DNA of 64,000 nt from Achatina immaculata (lineage: Eukaryota > Mollusca > Gastropoda > Stylommatophora > Achatinidae), in NCBI GenBank assembly GCA_009760885.1, contig CM019715.1:19644503-19708502 (forward strand), written 5' to 3'. The translations under genes were made by a program, and so were the position numbers. Shown piece by piece: positions 1 to 12,200 of the stretch; within the stretch, counting starts at the first letter, position 1; the number at the start of each line of letters is the position of its first letter. The notes beneath the pieces were generated by a model. That model searched no databases, was not told the origin of the DNA, and saw only the letters and a program-made list of their open reading frames with translations.

Positions 1-226
1 AGCCAAAGACTGCAATTTTCTCAGTGTTGGAACAATGGGTGGTGACCTAGTCTGTAAGAAGAATATAAGCATGGTCAAAAGTCCAATAGTTGTAGGTTTC
101 TGTTGCTCTCCACTGGAAGTCAAATTGTGGCTGATGGCCCATTGCTTGATGGCTGCCATTAGTGGTTGTACCCGTGGATCACACACAGAATATAGGTACA
201 GTAGTTCTGTCATCTTGATACTGTCC
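1..226 (-). CDS. MTPAP: MTPAP exon 6 (continues past left edge)
   Basis: The acceptor is a GCAG at 230-227 and the exon begins at 226. Its first base completes an ATG codon begun by the last two bases of exon 5. Reads [20 protein letters not shown], then [11 protein letters not shown] and [20 protein letters not shown], as in the central domain of MTPAP, where vertebrate proteins have SELLYIYG and FFLQRRSPPILPTL. The frame is open for 75 codons exactly to base 1. Confidence 0.9.
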
Positions 227-3200
227 CTGCAAGAATTAAACAGTAACAAACAAGATGAATATTTGTTAATCAACATTATGTATGTTATCATCCCACACCA
301 TTCCTATAGAGAAGGTTGGATACAACTGATCTCCAGTGTGCTCTATCTGCATGCAATATTAGAAGCTAGAAAGGATCTCATCTCCAAACTCCAGACAAGC
401 CATAGCTCTGATGTATCATTAGTGTACAATGACTGATAACACCTATCCTATGCTGACTATCCATCCTTCTGTTGCCTTTAGCAAACCACTTGTGTTTTGT
501 GACTCCAAGTTTCAACATTAGCTCCATTATTCTTGATAAAAATACTGATTCAAAATAACCAGTGAAGTCTTTTTATCACACTGGTCAAGCTTGATTTTGT
601 TGTCTCTAGATGTTGTCCATCCAACTACACTGTTAGCCTTTTCCTCTTTTCCCTTCCATATTTTCTCACAGGTTTGGAACATATTTTAAATCTCTGATTC
701 ATAAATTTTTTACCATTTCTTTTGATCTTGAAAATTTTTATTTTGATTTTCACTTATCTTTATCTTCTTTTATGTCCATGAAACACACTAGTTCTGTACA
801 CAAGTACTTCTAAGGCATCACATGCGTCAGATCAGAGCTGATCACTGCCATGTGATAGGTGTAGGCGGTTGTCTCTCTCCATCTCAGTCAGTCTTTTGTA
901 TCTCGAATCAATTCAACTGTTGTTTTCATGCCAAACCATGTAGTCAGGCCATCTAGGTATGTGTCTTCTTTGCCCTCTCTGTCTTCTGCCATTTACCTTT
1001 CCAGTCATGACCAATTTTTCAAGACTTTCATGTCTGCTGATGTGTGCCTGAGATATTTTGTCATTTATTTGGATTGAAATCTCACATGCATCACCAACAA
1101 AAAAAAATCAGTGAACAAAGCCACTTTTAATAAATAATAATGAGCATGAAAGTGGTAGAATCAATAATGAATTAGCTTCTGATGCTGAAGGCAGCAAGTT
1201 CAATCCCATCTGCAGTTATACTGAAGTTGACCCAGTAATAAAAATGGATGTTGACACAATGTATTAGAAAAACTATTTACGGAAGCAGTTTCTGATTCTG
1301 AATAAAAATAACTGATCCCACTCCACTACAGTCATGTGAAAGGACTTGAAGCAGAGTAAGACATAACGACCAGATAAAATGCACTTAGTTCACTTTTTGT
1401 TAACACACTGAATATGCGTAAGACTGAGTGACCATGTTTATTGTTTGACCACTATAATCCAGCAGAAACAAGTGTTATAAACTTCTATACAGACTTCTGT
1501 AAACTGTGGATTACATTAATATAATAAGAGTCACCATGTCTAGTAAGGAAAGTGCAGTGAAAATAAGTGGAAGTGAATATGTTGTTGTAAAATATAGTAA
1601 TATACAAAGGAAGAAAGTCAGAACCCTTCTCTATAAGAACTAGTTTGAAACAAGGTGATACATTATCTCCACTCCTATTCAATCTAGTATTAGAAGAGGT
1701 AATCAGAAAAACGAAAGAATAAAGCAGTACAGAAGAACAAGCTAAAATACTAGGATGTGCTAATGACATCAACCTGGTGGGGGAAAATGTGCAAGAAGTC
1801 ATCAATACCTGCATACACCTGAGAGATGCAGCACTAAACGTGGGCTTGACCATTAACCAAGATAAGACAGAGTATATGAAGATATCAAGAGACCAGAGCA
1901 GAATGATCCAGATTATATAAACATTGGCAATATGATTATTAGGAAAGCAGAAACATATATAAGTCAGAACCCTTCTCGGCACAATCTTCAACAGAAGCAA
2001 CACAGTAAGCAAGGAAATTAAAATCAGAGTACGGATTCATTCATTCATTCATTTGCATGTCCCCTGTGGAACTTTGCCTTTCTAACAGCACTCCTGTAGG
2101 CCTCTTGGTTGTGAGCAAGATGGCCTGCTGCTGATGCATCCCTTTGCAGATCATCAACGATGTCTTGCAGCCATCTTTGCCTTGGTCTTCCTCCCTTTAT
2201 TTTTCCCATTATGTACCCTTCCAAGATGGTCTTCTCTAGATTATCATGATATTTAATGTGTCCAAAATATTTCAGTTTTCTCTCTTTAATCCTCTTTACT
2301 ACACAGTCTTCTTCAATATTAAGTTCTTGTAGTATGAATATATTTGTTCTTTTTTGTATCCATGACATTTAAAGAACTCTTCTGTAGCATTTACATTCAA
2401 AGGCATTTATGTGTTTCTCAGCTGTTTTATTAAGTGTCCAGGTCTCACAGGGATATGTTGCAATGGGAAAGATGCATGCCCTTAAAAATCTTATTTTTGT
2501 AGTTCTGTCTGTTCCTCTCCACAGATTCGTTAGTTGTTATACTTTCTGAAGAGCGACAGATGTCCTCCTTTTAGTTTCACTCTTTTGATATGTTTTTACT
2601 AATTAATTTGTATTTTTGTACTAAATCAAGTGTGTGGGAAGAATGAAAGATGGAGTGATGAAGGGCAGAATGTAAGACGGGCCTGCGTGCCCAATTCTTT
2701 ACCCTTGAAAAATAAAGATTATTCATTCATTCATTCATTCATTCCCTCATTGTATCTCCATTATTAGTAGTGATCCAAGATATTCAAAACTCTCCACTTC
2801 TTCCAGTTTGTCCTCAATGATACATATGCCTTGTTTGTTTTGTCAGCTGTCATCAATTTAGTTTTCTTCGCATTAAGATAGAGGTTTTGCTCTTCGCTGT
2901 TCTTACGGACTGATATAATACAGATAGGGAATAAAATATACTTGCAACACCTGTTAAAATCCAAAATCCTGTCCCAAAACACCAAAATAACAATCTACAA
3001 AACTATAATAAGACCAGCCAACATGTATGGATCAGAAACATGGAGTACGACAAAGAAAGATGAACAACAATTGCAGATCTTTGAGAACAAGATCCTAAGA
3101 AGAATCTTTGGGGCAATAAAAGATACCAACAGTGGAGAATGGACAGCTAGAAAGAACACTGAACTGAACAGTTTATTTAAATCCCAAAGAATTATAAATC

Positions 3201-6200
3201 TTTTGAAACTGAACAGACTATGCTGGCTGGAGAATGTAGAAAGAATAGAAGAGAACAGACAAATGAAAATGATGTATGAACAAGAGATGAAGGAAACAAA
3301 ACCAAGGGGTGGACCAAGACAGAGATGGAAAGACAACATAAAAGAGGATATAAAAGAAATTGGTGTCACCAACTGGAGAGAGAAAATTAGGAATAGAGAG
3401 GAATGGAGGCAAACTTTATCTGCAGCAATGAGCCTTAATGGGTCGGAAAGCTAAAGAAGAAGAAGAATATGTTGTTAAGAAGTTATACAGGTTTATTGCA
3501 TTACAAGATAAAGACATAACTTCAGAACAGATGGTGGTGATACCTGTCATAATGTATATATAAGTATGAATTTGCCTCCTTCCACTGCAACTACTATAAT
3601 GAAAAATGTATTAAAAAAATGACACAATCAATGGAACAGGCTACAAGAGTAAGCGTCATTTTATGCTGATTCCAGTTATGTCAAGGTTATAAATGCAAAC
3701 AATTTGCTATAGCCAGACTTAGGCTTAGAAGATGAATGTGAGATTGCTACTTTTGTTTTATTCTTATTAAGTAAAGCATTTTCCTACCATTTTTATGTTG
3801 GAAAGATGACAATTGTCGGTGAACCATAACAGGTCAAAACCATATTCTATTTCCAAAACTGTTGCAATACTACACTACATTCTGGCTAAAGATAAGAATC
3901 AATGTGATATCAATGGCAGTGGAACTTACTCAAAAGCCTACTTCTCAAGTTTGCTTTGACAAATTTAAAAAAAAGCACATAACAGTCTACTGTTCATCTG
4001 ACATTATGCCTGTGCTACATAATCTTCACAGCTGCACAGAAATCTAAATTTGCAATTACATTAAAATATAACAACAGCATGGACAAAGGTATAAGAAAAA
4101 TCTATACTTACATTGCCTGTATGCTGATATCACAGTGTAAATGTACTGCTTCATGTTTGAAACGAATGATTGGCACGCGAGCATTGAGAATCCTAACAAT
4201 ATTTTGCACACGAGGGGTCAGCCTCAAGAGAGATGCAACCATTGTCAATGTACGCTGAGCTAGCTGACGACTACTGCTGAATGTTTCAGTGAGAATCTTG
4301 AAGTTGGATACTCTGCCATGCTGCTTTGATGTTAGCTGTAAAGTTTTGGAAAAATTAAACTCTAATGTTGATGACTGTTAAAGGAGTATACAAGTTAACA
4401 CTGCCATCAGGACTCTCCATACTATTCCTAAAACAGATGTTCTATTTCTTCTGGCTTGTCAATGGGATAGAAGTCTGCATGTTAAATAACATGACTAAAC
4501 CTGCTTCTTAGGTCATCGCAGGGAATTAATAAAAGCCACTTTAGCCACTCCCCTTTCAACAGGTGTGCTTCGCCACTGTGTCAGGTACAAAGAACACACA
4601 GGTTCTTGTTACTATCAATCAACATAAACACATATTTATTAAAATGAAAACCAGAAGATGAACTTTTTGAACATCTCAAAACCAATTAGTAAAGCATAAA
4701 ACAGAAAGTTATACTAAACAGTGTGGTTGTCTTGTGGTTTAATAAGATTGAAACAAGTAATGATTTCATTAACCAGGTTAGATGAGTTCTGAAAAGTCAC
4801 AACTATGAAGTGCTCTCTGAAAACAGGCTGTGTCATTACAGCCTGGTGAGCACAGCAGGGGTCAAAGCTCCTGTACTCGTTTGAGCTTACTTCACAATAG
4901 GAGGTGCCATTTTAAAAAATTTATGTCACAAGAGAGATAATATCTTAAATATTTTGTGTGTGTGTGTGGTTGGGGGGGAGTGGTGGTGGTGGTTTTTTTA
5001 TGTTGCAAAAGTGCATGCTCTGATTCATGAAAATTGCTAAGAAAGTGCATGCTTGAAAATTATCACCTAACTGCCCAAGAGGTTGCTGAGAAAGTGCATG
5101 CTTGAAAATTATTACCTAACTGCCCAAGAAGTTGCTGAAAAAGTAGACATCAGTAAAAATCTGTGTCACATAGTTTTGACTGAAAAACAACAGATGCATT
5201 GTGCTGCTGCAAAATTTGTGCCACATCTCCTGACATATGAATTGAGTCTCAGTCAGTCAAGAGCTGTTAGACTGCTCAAATGCTGATGAAAACTTTCTAA
5301 AATGTGTCATAAAGGATGATGAAACATGGGTGTATGGATATGATATTGAAATAAAAGTGCAATCACAACTGCAACCAAAAAAAAAAAACAAAGCATGATC
5401 AAAGGTGAAAGTGATGCTGATCATCAGTCATCTTTTTTGGTTAAATGGCATCACTCATCATGAGTTTGCTTCATGTGGTCAGAAGATTAAATTTACTTGA
5501 ATGCCATGAAGTGTCTGAGAGAGGCAGTGCAACAAAAGACCCCTAAAGAGTGGAAAAATAAGACCTGGATGCTGCACCTGCTCACTCATAGCTCCTTACC
5601 CATGAATTTTTGGCAAAGCATGAGATGACTCTAGTCATATGGCCAGGGGGCAAAAGCTATGTTTGATCTGTGAGTGACTCACAGCTGACATACTAGTATC
5701 AGAGTTGGCATGCCACAACTGACCAAGACCCTGTCCCACATCTCCATTGGTACCCTCAGGTAATAAGTCTAGCCTGATTAACAGGGAAGGGATCACCATA
5801 GTCCCCATGGTGGTTAAGTCTGCTAAAGAAGTATTGGAATGTGAGCAGAAACACAAATGGTAGAAAGTAAAAAAAATAAGATGAGAATATATAAATGAAG
5901 AACATACCACCTCCAATATTTCAGATGTCGTATGTTCTTCATTTATACATTCTAATCTTACTTTTTTTTTATTTTCTGCCATTTATATTTCCACTCACAT
6001 TCCTCACTTCCTCTGCAAAACTTAACCATACACCTCTATCAACCTTTAATACTAGAACCAGTTTTACTGCAGCCGTAATCTTTTTTATGTCTAAAGAAGT
6101 ATTGTACATCCCTTGCTGTCTAGCTCTTCTCAGGGACTCTAGTGCTATAACTCTCTCCTGATCTTACACAATTTTGTGCTTCAACACCTTCATTGGAGCT

Positions 6201-9200
6201 GATGCAAAGAATATCAAGCTTGCAGTTCTAGGGAGATAGTGGTTGAAGAAGTCCCACACCACCCTACTGTTCAGAAGTCTTGCAGACTTCCATTTTTTGT
6301 TCCCAAAGTTGAAATCCAACCTGAAGGTCACCAATTTCAAATGACAGAAGTGACAGAAGAAAATTTGCTATGTGACATTACAGAAAACGTATTTCAGGTG
6401 GAATTCCACAAATGAAAAACATTAGGAGCAGTATATAAACAGAAGAGGGAATAGATTTAGTTCTATGGTTCAGTTTTACAAAAAGATAGAAAGAGTGAAG
6501 AAAGTGTGCAGAAACAAGAATGGCAGAAAGCAAGATGAGTATGTACAAATGAAGAGCATATAGCAATTATATATTTGAGCAAAAGCCTTTTTCAAAGATC
6601 ACAAAAAATGAATGAAAAATATAAACTTAGTTTTTTGGTCTCCTAGTAAGAAACTTTCTCAGGCATGAAACAAGGATGTGTATTATCTCCCTTGCTTTTT
6701 GGAATTGCCACAGACTTTATATGAAAAGATGCTGTACAAGTAAAACCAGTACTGACTGGGTACATGGGACCCAAATAGAAGATCTTGATTTTGCAGATGA
6801 CGTAACTCTTATCAGTGACAATGTTCTTTTGGTGAAAAAGCTCTCTCGAGTTCCGTGCGTGGGGAGAAAGGTCTTGGCTCCCTTCCCAGATGACGAGAGT
6901 TAAGGTGGTCCGATGCAGAAGCGAGTGGTTTGTCCGTTGAGCGGAGCCTATAAACGGCTAGCCAGCCAAGTTCATGCTAATGCTTCGATGGTGTATGGTG
7001 CTGTTGACTGATGGTCTCGAAAATGATCCATCTCTCACAAAGAGTATTGGGTCTGCAGTATGTAATGTGCATTGATTGTAGGAGCCGCACTTTCTTCTCA
7101 AGTGTTAGAGCAGAGAAAGCTGGCCGCCAGTGGTTAAAGGAAATGAAACGTCACCGGGGTCGAAAGGATCCACTCTGAGCAGACCACTGTCTCCCTTGCC
7201 CCGCGTCAGTCAGTCGGGAGATATCTGATTAAGGTTTGGTGAAGAAAGCTAGCTGGTTGATCCTGCCAGCAGTCATATGCTTGTCTTAAAGATTAGGCCA
7301 TGCATGTCCAAGTTCACACTGTCTCATGGTGAAACTGCAAATGGCTCATTAAATCGGTCGAGGTTCCTTAGATGACACGATCCTACTTGGATAACTGTGG
7401 CAATTCTAGAGCTAATACATGCTTAATAAGCTCTGACCCTTGCAAGAAAGAGTGCTTTTGTTAGTTCAAAAACGCTGCTGGTGAGATTCTTCAGCTGCCG
7501 TGCGTGGGGTGAAACTCCTCCTGGCCAATGAAGAAAAATGCAATTAGGGTTGCCGCATGGCGTTGCCGTGGAAATGGAAAGGATTAAGTGAAATTTAATC
7601 AGTATGGCCAGTAGTCTCGCGATTAGGGCTACTCATATCATGTCACCTTTGCTCTAGAGGCTGGCCACATCCTATATACACACATACTAGGACAAAATGC
7701 CTAAACCAGCTTAACCCAGAGGTTAAACTATGATGCTGCTGGCGAGATTATTTGGCTGCTGCACATGAGGCGAAATTCCTCCCGGCCAATGAAGAAAAAT
7801 GTGATTAGGGTTGCTGCACTGCACCGCTGTGAAACTTGATGGCTACTCATATCACGGTGCTTACACTCTAGAGGCCGGTTACATCAAATATATACACCCA
7901 TTCTGGGATAATACGCATAAACAGACTTAACCCAGGGGTGAAACTTACTAGTGGTGAGGGTTTGTCCTCCTCGACAAAAGCTCCATCCTGGTCACCACCA
8001 GGAAGGTAGCAGTCACAACCACAAAATGCTGAAGTCGGAGACACGGGACCAGTGCAGTCTAACAGCCAACGACCTCTCACCCTATGGGGATATATTCATA
8101 TCCAAATCACAGTGAGGTTTTCCGGTGAGAAATTTCAACTCTAGCCTAATTTGTGCAACGAAAACCACAGTGTCACACAATGCCACTGTGACCCACCAAA
8201 AATACAGGCCAGAGCCCCATGATGCTCTGAGCCTCCATCCTAAATGAGACTATCACGAGAACCATGGGAGTAAATTCATTAGGATCACAGGGTGATTTCG
8301 ATGGTAGAAGCGAATGAAAAAGAAGATCAGTGACAATATGAAACTGATGCAGGAAAAAAAAAACAGATTCCTTGTCTTCCTTGGCTAGCAAAATAGGTCT
8401 TGAAATTAACAAAGAAAAAAACAAAAATAATGAAACCTCATTAATCAAGAAGGAAAAATATATGTAGAAAGAACAGTTGATGAATTAAACCAATCTGCAT
8501 ACCTTTGCAGCTACATAGACCAGGATTGTGGCACCAGGAAGGAAATTAGAATTAGAATTGCAAAAAGAGCATTGTCCTTAAAAAATCTTGAGAACATATG
8601 GAATTCAAAAGTTATAAGCACAAAAACCAAGTTTCATTCATTCATTCATTTGTAAGTCCTTTGCGGAACTTTGCCTCCCAAACAGCACTCCTGTAGGCCT
8701 CTCAGTTGTGAGCAAGATGGCCTGCTGCTGCGGTATCCATTTGCAGATCGTCAACGATGTCTTGCTGCCATCTTCGTTTTGGTCTTCTTCTTTTTCTTTT
8801 TCCCATTATGTATCCTTCCAATACGGTCTTCTCTAAATTATCATGACGTTTAATGTGTCCAAAATATTTAGTTTTCTCTCTTTAATCCTCTTTACTAGCC
8901 AGCCTTCTTCAATATTAAGCTCTTGTAGTATAGATATATTTGTTCTTTTTTGTGTCCATGATATTTGGAGAACTCTTCTGTAGCATTTACATTCAAAGGA
9001 ATTTATGTGTTTCTCAGCTGTTTTGTTAAGTGTCCAGGTCTCACAGGCATATGTTGCGATGGGAAAGATGCACACCCTTAAAAATATTATTTTTGTAGTT
9101 CTGTCTGCTCCTCTCCACAGATTCTTTATTTGTTTTACTTTCTGAAGAGCGACAGATGTCCTCCTTTTAATTTCCCTCATTGTATCTCCATTATTAGTTA

Positions 9201-12200
9201 GTAGTGATCCAAGATATTCAAAACTCTCCACTTCTTCCAATTTGTCCTCACTGATATATATTTCAGCTGCCTTCTTTGTTTTGTCAGTTGTCATCAATTT
9301 AGTTTTCTTTGCATTAAGATAGAGGTTCTGCTCTTTGCTGTTCTTACGGACTGACATAATTAGTTTTTCCATTCCTCTTTGTGTTGTGGACAGTAACACT
9401 GTGTCATCAGCATATCTAATCTCTGGTATTTCATAACCTCCAATTGTTATGGCATCGTAATATTCTTTGTCTACATCTTCTCTAACATTCCTCATTATAT
9501 TTTCAGTATACAAGTTAAATAAGTAAGGTGACAATATGCACCCCTGCTTAACCAAGTTAAGATTATTTAATTAAAATGTAATATCCACCTTCATTTATGC
9601 ATGTGAAAGCTGGAAATCAAATAAAGAAATAGACAAATTTGAAAACAAATACCTAAGGAAAATACCTGGTATAAAGTGGAATGAATTTAAGAACAACACA
9701 GAGATAAACAAAAATCAAACAACAGCCTGTCTCATGGGTGATCAGAAATAGAAGTGAAATAAATAGAAGAGGGGAATACTTTGATGGAAACAACCCAGAT
9801 TATGTTGTTAGTATATTAATAAATGTTGTTTTTAAAAAGTTTGGCTTCTTTTTTTAACAAACTTCCTGTGTAAAGATAATATTAGAAATGTACAGACACC
9901 ACTTCATATGAAAAAAAAAAATGTTATCACTGTTTATGAACAGCCTTATTTTTGTTTTTCAACTCCACAATCCTGGTGACAATAAAAAATAGGAAGCCTC
10001 AGAAGAAGACACTTCAAGGGGTTATGACCAAGCTATGGTGACCATGACAATTTTTGCACCAGAAGAAGTTTGATAGTAGACAGATGTTGTCTGCAAAGTC
10101 AAGGTCCTCCAGCACTGTGTCAAGGGTCCATTGTAATCCTCTGCATTTGTCTGATGCTGCCTCCTTCATTAACCAGTCTACTGCCAAGATAACTAATGTT
10201 GGCAATAGTACACATCCCTGCTTCACTCCTGTTTGTACCCTAAAGCTGCTGAAGGTGTGTTCTCCACAGATCACTTTGCACTGAAAACCCTCATATAGGG
10301 CTTTGATTACATTCACTATCTTATGGGGGAGGCCATGCCATCTTAGGATTTTCCACAGTGCATCTCTGTTGACACTGTCAAAGGCTTTCTCAAAATCTAT
10401 AAACAGTGCATATGTCGTGCTTGCCACTCATTTGCCTGTTCTAATATTTGTCTAAGTACAAATATGTGGTCTATGCATGATCTTCTTTTCCTAAATCCTG
10501 CCTGCTCTTTCCGAAGTTTTCCTTCAAGTGCTGGTACAATTCTGTTGATGATTATTCTGTGATTATTCACTTTACTGGTGAGTGGCAGAAGGGTAATGCC
10601 TCTCCAGTTTCCGCAATATCTGAGGTCACCCTTCTTTGGTAGTTTTACTATAAGGCCAGTTTTCCACTCCTCTGGAGCTTTTTCTAGATCCCAAATTTGT
10701 TTCAGTATCCAGCAGAGCTGTTCTGGTGTTTCTGTTTCTTCTGCTTTCAACGTCTCAGCAGTCACTTCATCTTCATCTGGTGCCCTGTCTAATTTTAGCT
10801 CCTTTACTTCATTTATTGTTATTGGTCCTGTATTGATGTTTAGCTCCGTTTTTGCTTCAGGTATGTCTATTGTTTGTGGTGCTTGTGTTCTGCTTAGTGC
10901 TTTGTGATTTTGTATATGGTTTTCATGTCATTTGTATATGCTGCTTTCTCTGCTGCTTCTGCTAAGTTGCCATATTACTGACGTTTATCTTGACAGCATT
11001 TCTTCATTTCTTTGTCTTTTTGTGCATAATTACTTAAAACTTGTTCTTTAAGATATTGTGATTTGGTGTTTGGCAATTTTTTCTTGATTTCTTTTATTTG
11101 CTCTATCTTTTCCCATGTGGTCTTGCTTATCTATTCCTCTTTTCTCCGTTTCTGATATCCCAGCACCTCTTTTGCTGTTTCCTGTAGTGTTTTATTGAAC
11201 TGTAGTATGGACAATTCTGCTTCGTCTTGTAGGACACTGAAGTGGTTCTTAAGTACTACTGAGAATTCACTCCTTGTTTGCTGGTTTTTCAGTTTTGCTG
11301 TATCAAAACATAGTTTTCTGTGTTCTCCGATTTTGGGTTTCTTTAATTTTAGTTTTAATTTTGCTTCCAGAAGGTTGTGATCACTTCCTACATCTGCTCC
11401 TTTCCTTGCTCTCACATCTTGTAGTGACCATTTCCACTTGTTGTTTATTAGTATGTGATCAATTTGGTTTTCTGTGGTTTTATCTGGGTACCTCCAAGTC
11501 ACTTTATGGATGTTTTTATGTCGGAAAATTGTCCCTCCAATGGTCATCATGTTTTCTTTACTGAAACTGCATAGTCTTTCTCCATTTTCATTTATTTCTC
11601 TGATTCCTTTTTCCATGATTCTTCATTTCCTTCACCTACTTTTGCATTGAAGTTGCCCAAGATGAGTAGCATATCATGCTTGGGTATTAAGGTTGGTACT
11701 ACTAATCTATGTACATGTGCCCAGGTGCCCCAAACCGTGGAACATATCCTCCAGAACTGCATCAACTACGAGACACTGAGAAATAATTACTGGCCCAGTG
11801 AAACCACTAAAGAAGATAAGCTCTACGGTTCCATACATGAGTTACAAAAAACAGTGAAATTTATCCAAGAGACAGGACTGCAGATATAGACAGACAGTGC
11901 GAACGAAGAAGAAGAAGAAGAAGATGCTTGGGTATTGTTTCTACCGTGGCTTGGAATTGTAAAAATCTTTTAATTCCTCTTCAGCTGCTTCTGTTGGTGC
12001 ATAACAAACTATACTAGACAGCTTCGTGAATCTTGCGTTGAATCGTGCATATAATAGTCTCTCATTTATAGGGGTCCATTTCAGCAATGTTCTTGATGCT
12101 TCTTTTGTTATAATAATGTTACTCCTCCTTCATGATGATCTTCTTTACCTGACCATATTATTGTATCTTCTGTGTGCTGTGTTGTTAACTTCCTTCTGCC

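Larger units (their letters stand above)
1615..3455 (+). mobile_element. LINE-C copy 1, split by a LINE-A insertion
   Basis: The left part (1615-2036) reads [20 protein letters not shown], the palm region of a non-LTR reverse transcriptase, then a degraded fingers/thumb region ([10 protein letters not shown] in place of YADD). The right part (2926-3455) is an open frame reading [30 protein letters not shown], and [16 protein letters not shown], ending [10 protein letters not shown] and a stop. A (GAAGAA)n tail follows at 3452-3467. LINE-A interrupts it at 2037-2917. RTE-like by its C-terminal RQRW motif; 5' truncated and dead. Confidence 0.75.
6823..8325 (+). mobile_element. 1.5 kb insertion carrying pre-rRNA-derived sequence
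   Basis: Flanked by a perfect 12-bp direct repeat, ATCAGTGACAAT, at 6811-6822 and 8326-8337, placed exactly in the LINE-D reading of ISDN. The LINE-D copy at 14927-17870 is uninterrupted there. The insert holds about 400 bp of GC-rich leader, 220 bp of 18S rRNA and a duplicated unknown segment. Short direct repeats and the A-rich right end (GAATGAAAAAGAAG) fit LINE-driven retrotransposition of a chimeric RNA (inference). Confidence 0.7.
6646..9777 (+). mobile_element. LINE-D copy 1, split by two insertions
   Basis: Three collinear pieces: 6646-6822 reads [19 protein letters not shown] and [14 protein letters not shown], with FADD at the catalytic motif; 8338-8633 continues with LQEK-like and [16 protein letters not shown] text; 9551-9777 has the thumb region ending near [19 protein letters not shown] pre-rRNA-derived segment (6823-8325) and LINE-A (8634-9550) interrupt it, both with target-site duplications. 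RTE-like; many frame breaks. Confidence 0.75.

Noticed and set aside
1150..1290. A tRNA-derived SINE with a B-box-like GTTCAATCCC
   Set aside because: No convincing A box at the right distance, no tail and no target-site duplication.
7249..7470. A functional 18S rRNA gene
   Set aside because: Only the first 220 nt are present, with substitutions at invariant sites, inside an insertion with target-site duplications.
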